Source: Ligula intestinalis
Taxonomy: Eukaryota > Platyhelminthes > Cestoda > Diphyllobothriidea > Diphyllobothriidae
Assembly (NCBI GenBank): GCA_036362985.1
Contig: JAYGXS010000003.1
Location: 40,949,288 to 41,013,287 of the forward strand
Length of the DNA: 64,000 bases
Reading direction: 5' to 3'
Shown here: positions 25,601 through 37,600 of the stretch, in pieces
Position numbering within the stretch: position 1 is the stretch's first letter
Layout: each line of letters begins with the position of its first letter
The notes under the pieces: generated by a model
What the model saw: only the letters and a program-made list of their open reading frames with translations
Databases searched by the model: none
What the model was told of the DNA's origin: nothing
Translations under genes and position numbers: made by a program

Positions 25601-28600
25601 TGCGATGGCTTTTCAGACCTATACTTGCACGGAAAGTTTGTTTACAGCGCCAGCAAGTTGTGGAGCTTGACTGTTAGTAGTATTTGTATTTGTGTGTTGA
25701 GTCAGTTCCTTCCGGGCCGTCTTATTTTTCTTTTCGGTGATAATCCTCCTTGTTTCATAGGATAGTGTGCCTCTTTTCACTGTGTTCCTCCAAGCAGATC
25801 GGTCTTGCGCGAGTTCCTCCCAATTCGCGATGTTTATTTAAAGGTTCTTAAGATAGTTTTTCAGAGCTTGCTTTTAGCGCCTCTTTTGTCCCTCTCGCCC
25901 CCGATGGCGAGCACCTACAGGGACATCACCGTAGAGCAGTCGCTTGGATAGCCGTTTATTGTCCATCCGTACCAGGTGGCCGCTCCAGCGCAATTGTATC
26001 TGCCTCAGCATGGCGTGGATGCTGAAAATTTTCGTTTTCTCAAGGACTTCCGTGTCCAAAATTCTGTCCTGCCATCGCAGCTGAGCTGGAAATGGTTCAT
26101 TTTTGGGCTTGGATTGCGTAGACGGTCCAAGACTCAGCTCCATATAGGAGTGTCGTAATGACTACAGCCTCGAATATCTTAAGTTTCGCAGACGGAGACC
26201 ACGCCAGTTTCAGGCGGAGGCTTTGAGCCGGCCGAAAGTCTGACTTACTGTACAGATCCGGTGATCCATCCCGTCATCAATTTGCAGCCGTGGGATAGCG
26301 TACTGCCTAGATAGGCGTATCTGCCCACAGCTTTGAGTTCTGAGGCGTTTACGTTTACGCGTTGGGCATTGCACTCCACACCGGTTTGCAGTTGATGCAT
26401 GATTACCGTTTGGAGACTACCCCACCAGGAGTGTAGGGCGTCCGTTGGACTACTGGTGGGAAGTGTAGTGCGGTGAGCAACTGCAGATGCGGATCCTTGA
26501 GGTGCGAGAGAAACCGAGAATATGTGCGACGAATGATGACTATGGGCTAGGGAGTCAGCGATCGTAGAGGATCGCATCTTCGCTCACCAGTTATGACACC
26601 GTCCCCATCCTGGGTCCACGCGAAAAGCAATTCACTCCGCTTCAGCAGTTTGTCCACTTGAGTGGTGCGTTACAATACATTAACTCTATCAGTGTCTTCA
26701 GTCTCATACAGTAATTATGACTGAAACAGAGTATGGTATAATGGAAGAAGACAGATCGCCGGAAAATAGCGTTGTTCTTTGAGCGTAATAGATATTGTCT
26801 ATAAAGGCCCTACGAATCTGTTGTAGTCTACTTCAGCAAATATGATCTTAACTGCCTTGCACTTTATTCAGCATTTTGCTTGCCTCTCAGTTTTGACGTT
26901 GATTATGAAACCCAGGATGTGTTTTAGAGATTGACTCCCTAGAACACCTACCTAACATAAACAGATCTGGCATCCTTGGACTATGGTGTTCTGGCCTTGA
27001 GCTCCTAGCAAGAGCCTGAGGTGGGACTGGCTCACATCGGAAAGTCAAGACTAATAAGTTTACTAGCCTGACTTTTTGGACTCTCACTCAAACCCGTAAC
27101 TAGAGACAGTCACAGAGGATGGGTTCAAGTGAACATCTGAAGTTTCAGGTTAATAAGATTGTTGTTCTATCGATTGCATCTTCTTTTGAACCGCTTCCTG
27201 GAATTCGTTTTTTTACCTAGTTTCTAGACGTGTTCTAGGGATCTCCTGGCTTAAAGCTTATATCCATGGAATGTCCACTTAAGGTTAACGCAGTTTATGG
27301 CTTCCATTGAAAATCAGAAATGTCAAGTCTATAAACTTCTTGTTTCAGTGATTGCATTATTCCACTAAGCTGCTTCCTGTAACTCACCTTTTCGCTTCTA
27401 CCGACGAGAAGTTAGCCAGAAAGGGCCTTTCTAGTGTGCCTCACATTCGTTTTTCGACAACTTTTAGGATGAAACTGGCTTGGGTGCCAACCTTGTGGAC
27501 GGTCTGGATGTGGAGGCTATTTGTGGACCGTTGGAGCCCTCCAACTTGCTTATCCGCCAACAAAACTTCCTCTATGGGGACTCCGTCTTCCTAGTTCATC
27601 TCAAAGGCAGCCCGGCTATTATGACAGATTGCCCAAATGGCGGTTGCGACCGCATGGTACGGGCTTTGACTCACTCCCTCCAACTTGTTGTTTTTGCACC
27701 TGTTCATAACCTCATTACTGTTTTTAACCTATCACATCTTTTATGTGCTGATGAGGAATAGTGGAGGAGGATTTTACCCGGACCCTCAGTCGGTCAAATA
27801 ACCCGCTGGTGGCCTCGGTCTACTTGAGCCAAGGGATTCGGAATCATTCGTGAGTCACGAGCAGCTCGCATACGATCATCAGGTAGGGCGCATCGCCGCG
27901 AAGAATTTACTAGCGCCCTGCGGGGCATGCAGGAGACTAGGTAGAAGCGACAAGGCCGCGGGACTGGTGGCCCTGAAAACAACAACACTTTTTCATTGGT
28001 GTTACAAGTGTACACTCGAACTTCATATGCTGACAACCACGCCTACAATTTGAGGCGAATGTTCGTATTCTTTGGTTTGTGCATGAATGAAAAAGAATAC
28101 ACTTCGTTTGCCGGAATTACAGCTTTACTCACCTGAGATTTCCAACTCTTAAGGGCTAACCGGTTTTTCGTCTAGTGGACCAGCCCTGCCACCACAGTTC
28201 ACTTCGCTGCAATCTCGAGAGCTCCCTGTCATCAGCTAACAGCGGCTGGTCCTTTACGAAGTCTGCTTCTCCTACATTTAGGTACAGAGCTGCGGAGACC
28301 TGACTCCATTCAGGCTGTTTGTACCTCGTACTTTCTTTGTGGGTTACCACAACTCTGCTCGCTGACCGTCTTCCACCTTGACGTTTCCCTACCTACCTAC
28401 CTACAAGGGGCGTTTCTATCCAAGTAACAGCGATGCCAATCAGCCATCACCGCCGATTTGTACTGATAGACGACAGCACACGCGTCGCTATGTCGGTTGG
28501 CATGTCCATACATTCCGGAAGGCGAAGTTGTTCTCGAGCGTCATCCCTGACCAGGAAAAGGCACCCCTGGGGATTAATGGCCATGAACTTGAAGAAGTAG

Positions 28601-31600
28601 ACAGTTTATCTCTGAAGATGAACTCCTGTAAGAGTTCGAAAGCTAAGGAAAATGGACAAATTGATCCGGTGCTCGACAAGTCTTCTTCCTTATCCATACC
28701 TGGAACGCGACCCTTTTCATTCATTCAGCTTTAAATACCTCGGGGCGAGGCTGCTACCGAATGGGCAGAGCAAGGACGACATTGTCTCCCGTATCGATGC
28801 TGCTCGCTGGGTTTTCTGAATCCTTCGAAAGCGTCTATGGATCCGACGTGACATCTCCATCGCCACGAGGATTCGTGTATATCGTGCATCCATCTGGTCG
28901 GTCCTCCCCTATGGATATGAATGCTGGGGCTGTGCGCGCTGAAAATGAGCGAAGACTGGAGATCTTTGACCACCGATGCCTGAGGACGATCCTGCGAGCT
29001 TAGTATAGCGACTCGATCTCAAATGAAACAGTCCGCATCCGCTGCGATCGTATCTCGAGGATATCTCAGGCCATTCAAGAAAGGTGACTGAGGTGGTTTG
29101 GACACGTTCTCTGTCGTCCGCCCCACGAGCTTTGCTATGCTGCCCTCGACCGACCGCCGCAGCCCACCTGGAAACGTCGAAGAGGAGGGCAACTGAACAC
29201 TTGGCTCGACACCGTCCGTCAAGACATAGAAGCAGTTTTTGGACCTTCTATCTTCGGTCTCCGTCGCTGGAGAAGGGACTGGGTGGAGCTGTTGAGATCC
29301 GCTGCCGCCAATCGTCACGCATGGAGAGATACTGTTCGTGACATTATTGTGGCTGGCTAGATCAGGCATGATCACAGCCGTAACAAGTACAAGTAAGTAC
29401 ACGCGTCAGGTACCTTTGAAAACATCGTCCCGTCTACCATCCAGACACCAAATCGATGGTTTACGCCACAACCAAACCCTGATAAAGACAGTCACTGTCG
29501 GTTACAACTTACAGTAGTAATTTTTCTGTACGCCATAGGTCACTTGTGCCGCAAAATTGCGGTAAATTTTAGACTGTCGGAAAGCCGACCGGGTTTTCTG
29601 TCGTCGCTAGATACATCTTGCTATTACCAGTCTTCGGTTGCTGCAGGTGGTTTTTTTCTGCGTTTCATCGGCATACACTGCGACATGCATGTGTGTTCCT
29701 CAATCATACCCCTTTTCAGTCTTGGCTAGACAACTCGGTACGAGACGATGAAAACTATTAGTTACCCTGCTGCGGTGAAAATTAAAATAGTTGGCATCCT
29801 GAAGTTGTTGCAGTCGCGCCCTACCGAAAGCACACTCCAATAACGCCAGAACTACAGAATAATGAGTGCATGTCGAAACAAGAACTCATACTCGTACTCG
29901 GCCCTTTTTCTCGAAAACACTATGTATAACATAATGGAGTTACCTTATTTCTACAACATTGCTTTACCATCCTCAATGGATCGATGTTTGACCCCGTATG
30001 CTCTAATCTTTTGGTGGCCTTTGGCGCCTGACTATGTTTGCTGCACCTTTTTTGAGTATATGGTTCTTATTTATCAATGTTATTTTTGACAGTGTTGGAC
30101 TCACCGATCTGGTTAAGTAACATGTATGCCCCGTTGTATCTTGGAACTTACTTTGTAACCCTCGCGGGCAGTCGCATAGTGACTTGTGATACACGAGGAT
30201 GATGATGAAATCCACAAAGACAGGGTATCCGGGAATGACAATTTCTAGCTTTTTAGTCGTCATCAACAAGTTATTTTTATTATTTATAAGTATTATTAAC
30301 TAGTATACCTTATTCGCAGTTATCAACTCAGAAAATAGATTTTAGTCGTGCGGCATGTCTCCGGTGGCCATATTTTGTCACAACACTCATCATAACCGCT
30401 TTCTTGTCTTGATTGACGGCCCAATTTGCAACGTGCTCTCCCAACAGCGAACGAACCTAGAAGAGGCATGGTGTGACAGCTCTGCGATCGCTCCGGTGTG
30501 CAGTTGGCCAAAAACAGTGCATTCTCATTTGCATTTTCGTGTGGGCAACATCTGGTAGGTTGTTTTTGCCTTTTAGGACAATACTCTCTGCTTCGTGATT
30601 GGAGTTTCAAGTGGCCGACTCCTAGTCCTGAGAGTAGTGTAGCTTTTGACACTCTGACGATGCTAAAGGTTGCCGTGGTTATTGTGTTTATTACGACAAT
30701 GACGTGTTTGATGATATTGGAGACTATGACGACAAAGACGTGTTTGCTGGAGACCTCGTGCCTCTCTCTCTTCACGGGTAGAGTTCTGCAGTGGTTAAGT
30801 GGGGCTTTGGAGGTGAGCTACGTGTCCTGGCAACGGAGTAGCGGCCAACCGTATTTTCTGCCAAATAGCCCTGTGATACGTGCTTGCACAAAGTGTGCCC
30901 CTCCCTATAAACCAGGTTGTGGTACATCTATACTGCACACTTTTTGTTCATTATTTTACAAACGTGTGACTCATATTAACAGTTCGACCGTCCGCGATGT
31001 CCACCGTGTACCTCACAACATGGTGCGCGTAGGGACGCCAACTTGCACGCCAATTATTTTATAGTGATAATAGACTTGCGCTGCATCTACCACGCCCTCT
31101 CCTCCATAATTCTTTTTGGTCTGGTTTCGGAACAAAATTGAGAAAACCGGCGGTGGGATGGAGTGCGGTGACTTGCAAAGTTACACAGCCCGTCTCCGCA
31201 CGCCACACACACCGGTTACGCGCTCACTGAATTGAGAGATTCACGCTGCCTCCACCACTGCGGCCAACCGCGTCACCTAAGGGTTCTAATAGGACAGAGT
31301 AGGGTTGATAATGGAATGCCGTCAACTGCGGACCCTTCATTATAGTAAGTTTTGGCTCCATTAAAACCACAGCCACCGCCGGCACGCCTAATCGTGTTAC
31401 TGCTAATGACTATAGTTCCTTTTATAATAGTTTCCTCGAATTTCACCCATATCATAAGTAATAGTTTAGGGTGTCGTAGGGGGTCATGAATTGGGATTTC
31501 CAATGTTATTATTCCGTGTGCGTACTTTATTTGCCCGTCAGGACGTCGATTCCGCAGATGAGGACGATGGCATGCTGCGCATTCTGCTAATCCACGTGAC

Positions 31601-34600
31601 GGAGTCCGGTCAAAAAGAGAATGAGGAAGAACACGATGTCACTGATTCTTATCGTGCTGTCGGAGAGAACGCCGGTCCCGCGCCCAAGTTCCGCCGCTTT
31701 TCACCGCCGCTCCTTATTTTGGTTAGTCTTGAACTCCCTCCTCGCCCTACGCTCACCCCCTTACCTACTTTGTCACCACCAAAGTTTGCCAGGAAACCAC
31801 CTCTTGAGTGTATTTGCCATTTTTATTATTGACAGGTGCGTAACTGTTCCCCAGCAGTGCAACCGAAGCACCGGTCATAATCCCCTTTTGATCGTCCAAA
31901 AACCCTAATTGTATATGTGTGGCTGTGGCTTGGTTAGAAACTGGCTTCTCCTTTTTCTCAATCCGAAGTTGGTGGTCTCTGCTCCTTCCTCTCTCTACCG
32001 GCATAACAATTTATGACTAAAGACTCTACCGGGATAGAGCTACAATTTTGCTGGAGCTGGCAACATTCCATGTGTTTTAAAGATCTTTATGGCTTGCTGC
32101 CGTTTTTTTACGGAAAACAAAATTCCCTTTGACCGTGGTTGTGTCGGTCCCCAATGACGCGGTAATACCGATAGCAAAAGTACTTAAATTTTACCCCTTT
32201 ATTTAAGGTATCTTGGGGATTTTTATTATATCGGCAGGTCCCAAACGGTCGTTCGGATTATTTTTGCTCGAGATTGTCTCCTTGGATGCTTTAGTTTACA
32301 AACCACAAAGCAGTAATTTGCAAGCAAACATATGTGCTAGAGGTTTACGGTTAGCATGTCACTGATGGTCCGTGCTTGCTTATTTACCAGAAGGCCTACC
32401 CTTCGCTGAAGCCAATTCCACTATTTGCTATGGGAATACGTGCCGGGTAGACATCACACAGGCCAACCGGGAAGCCATCTTCCCGCAGGTGTCTCCTGCT
32501 ACATATTCTGTCACTATATGTATGTTTGATACGAAAGTCTGTTTGCCTAACAGCCAACCATTGGTTTCACTATCCACTATCTATAAACGCGGTGCAACCG
32601 TCTTCCTGAGTTTCCTATTGTTCCGGCCACTCTGCTGTCAGAAAGTTTGTGGAAACTAAAAGGATATTATTTTAACCAAAACTCGGTCCATGTACACGCC
32701 AACCGCCCTGTCGGAGCCGCTCTTGCGCTCAGCTCTTTCTCGTCATAACATATTTTAGTCCATTATTCGGACTCTAGCCAAAGCTTATGTGGCAGAGTTG
32801 CTTTGTAATCCATTGTTTATCCCCTAAAAATGCCGTTACCACCGATGGTAAGGTCTCATGTTCCGCGAATTTTCATAATAAGGTTATTGGGAAGTCCTGT
32901 AGGAGGGTATGCAATATGTGCCCCAACTGCAATCTGGCATACAGGCTTTCCGTTCTGTATTGAAGCTCCCGATTGAAACCCCTTCTCTCCCCCCCCCCTA
33001 GACAAACCCGAAACCTAAATCGATGGGCATGTCGGTGGCTTGAGAAGAAGAAGACTCGATCGCTTCTTCTCAATTGCTTCCTGGGACACGCATGTTCGCT
33101 TGTATTGGCAATGTCGGTGGTTTGTTGGCAAAGGACCCTCGAGTGGTCGGCTCTAGCCTAGGCTTGGGTTACTTACTTGTACTTTTTACGGCTGCGATTA
33201 TGACTCATGTAGCGGGCCTTGATTATATCCCGGATGGTATTTCGCTACGCGTGACGATCCGTGATAGCACACCCGTATAGTTCAATCCATCCTCTTTGCT
33301 AACGCCGGAGACCAAATACCGAAGGTCCAAGAACCACTCCCATGTCCTGCCGGACGTCTAGCGCGCGGTATTTTGGGCGTGTTTGAGAAGTGAGCTTTCA
33401 AGCGCATATGAACGAGAACGTGGTCAAAGCCATGGGCATTACCAGTCCGGGCATTAAGCAGCGATCTGCTATCATGAACCCAACTACGGAACCTTGAACT
33501 GACTAAAATGTAGTCAATTTGACTGGTCATATGACCGTCTTTTGAGTGCCAGGGTAACAGTTGTTTGTTGCGGTGCCAGAAGCGCGTGTTCGTAGCGAAT
33601 AGTCGGTTCTGATCAGTAAACTTCAGCAATCTTTCACTATTTTCACATATAGGACCAAGCCTAAGGTGGCCAATGAGAACTGTTTGTGGAATTATCAGGT
33701 CCAGTCCAGCCATTTCAGTTCTCGGCAACAATCAGTAGATCGCGTTGAGGGAGCCTTTCAACTAATGTTTGCCGTTGTGAGTAAAACATCTCCTTATCCC
33801 ACTTTTCGGCAGCGGATGTTGTTGAAGTAACATTTCACTCGCACGTAAGCCATTCGTTCATGCCCAGTTGTGTTGGGAGGATCGAGCACGTCACCACGCA
33901 AAGACACAGACAGTCCGAGGTCACGCCTGGCATGTCAACCTTGTAACAATGGGATGTGCTAGGGTGGCCGAGCACGTCACCCAGACGTCAGACAGTACGA
34001 GGTCAGGTGACGCCAGTCCGACGCATACACAACGGGCCATGTCGCGCGACCTTCAAAGGGTGGACATTATGCCAGGCCAAAGAAGGCATGCGGAGTCAGA
34101 CTGCCACAGGTGCCGGACTGCTGCTGTCAGTGAGGTCACGCGAGGACAGACGCACAGACGTGCATAAGCGAGCATGCGGACTTGGAGAGCCAATGGGGAA
34201 CAACGACGACTGCCCCTTAAATCGTGAAGCTGCCAGCAGAACGGGGACTCTACCGCTGGACACGCTGCCAACCAGACAAGCTGCTTGACACGGACCAGAG
34301 TTTATGTTCTACAGTAGTCGCCGGCTATTAAACCCACCTCGGGCCCAGACGAAGTTGGGCTTAATAAGCGGCGGGCACATTAACCGGAGAGTCCTAGTTC
34401 TTGATAAGCAAACGCAGGATAGGCATTATACATTACATACATACTGTATTATGTGTAGAGCTTTGTTATGTACAAGAAAAGAATGGTGTTTGTCTGTGTT
34501 TTCGAGACCTAGGGAGGCTAGCCAGATGACCTTGGTATGTTTTAGGGTCACGCTTGTCGGCATCGTCTAGCATGGGCCTAAACGCGTTGCTCCCCTTTTG

Positions 34601-37600
34601 TGTGTGTGTGTCCTCAGCGCTGCGGTTCGGGTGCGTTAGCCTTTTGCGCCGGCAGCTTTCTCGTATTGGCATTTTTCCTTTTCACCATTCATGTCTACTA
34701 CCGTCCGAAAAGAGTGTCGCCAAATTTAACTTGAAAAATGAAAACAAATCACGTCCGGCAAAGTGGGTTTTGTAGCCGGCGACTGGGCTTATTAGCCGGC
34801 GGATTTTGCTATGTAAAATTCCGTCCCAAACTGATGTGGGCTTAATACGCGGCTGGGCTTATTAACCGGCGACTACTGTCCTACAAGTGGCAATAAAGTA
34901 CTAGCTGTTATCCTATCCTGTCTTCTCTTCCTAACACTTACTGGGGGAACATAACCAGTGTTGACACAGGAACACACTAGGTTACAACAAGTAGTGAAGT
35001 GTAAGTTAGCTCCGGTAATCTTTATTTCCCGAGCACCTGAGTCAGGGATTCAGACTTCGGACAGACAGCAGTCATCTACGTTGTATTGATAAAGGTTGCG
35101 TGCCGTCAGGCTTTGGGTACCAGGGGCTAGGATCGTTCGTACATTGCCGTATCCAATACTAAGGTTCCGATTCCGTTTAAGTAGTCCATCTCGCATAATA
35201 TTCGTCTGGACCACTGGACCAGGGTTGTGAGGCGTGTTTGTCCCGAAGACGCCGTAGCATGAATCGTAGTATTGCTACCGGACATAATTTTCATGAGGTT
35301 TCTTGGGAATTGTTGGTATGGACGAGTCCCCAACAGCCACTCGGATTGTTTGTTCGAGGTTGTCTTCTGTAACGCTGTGACTCACTAGCCTAACAGAATG
35401 GCAACGGGAGCAAGTGTACTTATTTAATGGCTGTTTCCGGTCGTCACGTCACAGTGCCATCCTCAGGCTTTGCCACATTTTATAAAACTTAAGCGTGCCA
35501 GACCCCAGCCAGCCACACTCTGATAGCACTGACTCCGTTGCTTCGCGACTGCTTATTCGCCAGACCGGAGCTTACCTTCGCCGAGGGCCGTTCTGCTATC
35601 CGCCACGCGCCGGGTAACCACCAGCTAGGCTAACGGGCAGCCCACTTTCCCGGAGCAGTCAGCCTTCCATGCTAGGAAAACCTGAGGCTTGAACTGGCGT
35701 TCGTAGGCGTTTGTAGCCATCTGCTCTGTTGCAAGCTGCCAGGCCGTTGCACAAGCATCAGTCACTCGAGGCTTATATCCTATAAGAGCAAAACCGAGCG
35801 GTTTAGACCTAACTGTGGTATTTTCCCCACAGGGTATTCAATGGACCCACTTTGCAGCTGCCGGGCGCCTATAGCCCGTTTTATTCTGTGCACAGCCCTC
35901 CCCTCCACCCATTTCATTAAGAAAGCCTGTCTTTGAGCCTTTTGATGTCTGTGTTAACCCTCTTTCCCACCCCTTCCCCTACCACCATTATCTCTTGACA
36001 GGTGAGACCGGACATTCAGTTCGATGAACTTCGAAAGAACGCCATTCGAGCACTCACTGACTTTCTCGGCTGTCGTCCGCTCAACGATGATAACGACTTT
36101 GAAGATGACCAACTGCTTCGGGCCTTTTTCGGATTACGGTTTTGGATAGTGGATGCTGGCCCTGGGGTAAGTCAGCTGGTAAGACCCATTTTATGGGCCC
36201 TGTCATGTTGCTCGGGTATGCTAACTCTGATTTAGGTGCTCACTGGTCATTTTTTGGTTAGAAATCAGCGAACCCCGATTTGAACCTCTGAGCTCGAAAA
36301 CTTGGGGTTGAGTCTGACTTGCTGACAGCGGCTGCTAAGCCAAAACCAGCCATTCTGTGCTCTCTTTGCCTGTAGCCCCTTATTTGTATTTATAGATGTA
36401 TAATGATGGAGTAGCGCTCACCCATTAGCTTATACATTGCCCTTAGTAAACCTAACTAAAAGTGCGATTTTTCTAACTAAAAGACTTTCCCACTATTAAA
36501 TCCAGTCGGTGGATAAAAATAACGTGGCTAAATATAGGCTAAACTACCAAGTCAAATTTCGTCATGAAAGTTGCGCTATTTCTTGGTCATACTGTTTTTG
36601 CAGAGGACGAATAAAGGTAAGTGCAAGAGAGACTAGGTCGGCTATTTCTGGCCTATTAGCCGTCATCAGTCGGCCATATCCAACCTCAGTTTTAGAAGAT
36701 CTGAAATTGGACTCCACTTTCGTTGTCTAAACAGTTATATAGACTAGACTTATGTTCATATTTGCCAACCTAATCGCAATAGGCGCATACACTGACTGTG
36801 CACTGAAAAACTCGCAATAAGTTATCGTTTGAAGTGCCTCGCGGGAGTATTTTGCTGGTTACTGCCCACTTCCTTCATTTTTTCCCAAAGTATAGTCAAG
36901 GAAGGAATAAGACATTTTAAATTATTTATGAACCAAAATAACAAGTGCTGATAATTTATCTATCTATTTTGTTGTACAATCGGCTTACGAGGGCACTTTT
37001 AGAATTCACATATTCCAGCAGATCAGCGAAGAAAAATATTTTCTAACAACCAGAATTTCAGACATCAGCCAGTCAAACGTCCAATTAGATTTTGCTGTCT
37101 ACGAGTAACCAGTGCAGCAAAACGTTCGCACTGAACTCTGTTTTTTACCTTTCTTTCTCTAAAGGAGGTCTGTGAGATTCGTGATGAATCCGACAGTTAT
37201 CCCCTGTTGCACGACACGGTGGACCTTTCCTCCGTCCCAGTGCCCTTCTGGATGCTGCCGTCTTCCAACGGCGACAGCGCCAACCGACCGAAACTTCTGC
37301 GCCTGCTGGCAGTCTGGCCCACTTCCAAGCTTCCGCCCATTATCTTTCGACCGCCAACCCCGTGCAGCCCTACAAATGACATTACATCCAATATTTCGCC
37401 CATCAAAGGAGAGAGACATCATCACACCAATGGCGAACCTTCCCATTCTCTGCACCCCTCGAAGAGCGAGCGTTCTCACCCGTCCCCCGACTTCACCGTC
37501 CCCGTGGATCCGCCCTCAACCGCTTCCGCCGCTTCGTCCTCCGCGAGCGCAGAATTTTCGCTCAGCGACTGTTTCAAGGCTAGTTTTTTTGCTCTGGGGA

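Larger units (their letters stand above)
19634..27467 (+). other. USP intron 3 (7.8 kb, repeat-filled)
   Basis: Largest intron of the gene. Holds a SINE pair, two copies of a 155-bp repeat, a duplicated block at 22.2/22.8 kb, and two minus-strand LINE fragments, each listed separately. Ends in CAACTTTTAG|GATGAA. Confidence 0.6.
27657..31541 (+). other. USP intron 4
   Basis: 3.9 kb. Holds a + strand RTE fragment and a partial R1 repeat. A 188-codon + frame at 30498-31064 and an overlapping - frame at 30323-30775 have no recognised domains, so I do not call them genes. Confidence 0.55.
32489..36001 (+). other. USP intron 6
   Basis: 3.5 kb. Holds an internally deleted RTE copy (33169-33735), an imperfect tandem repeat at about 33868-34003 containing GAGCACGTCACC twice, and the inverted-repeat element at 34312-34878. 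The rest is not recognised. Confidence 0.55.

Noticed and set aside
27748..27755. Second hammerhead core (CTGATGAG)
   Set aside because: No CGAAAC partner or pairable stems downstream. Chance occurrence.
30323..31064. Frames of 150 (-) and 188 (+) codons in USP intron 4
   Set aside because: They overlap each other, lie in an intron, and show no conserved motifs.
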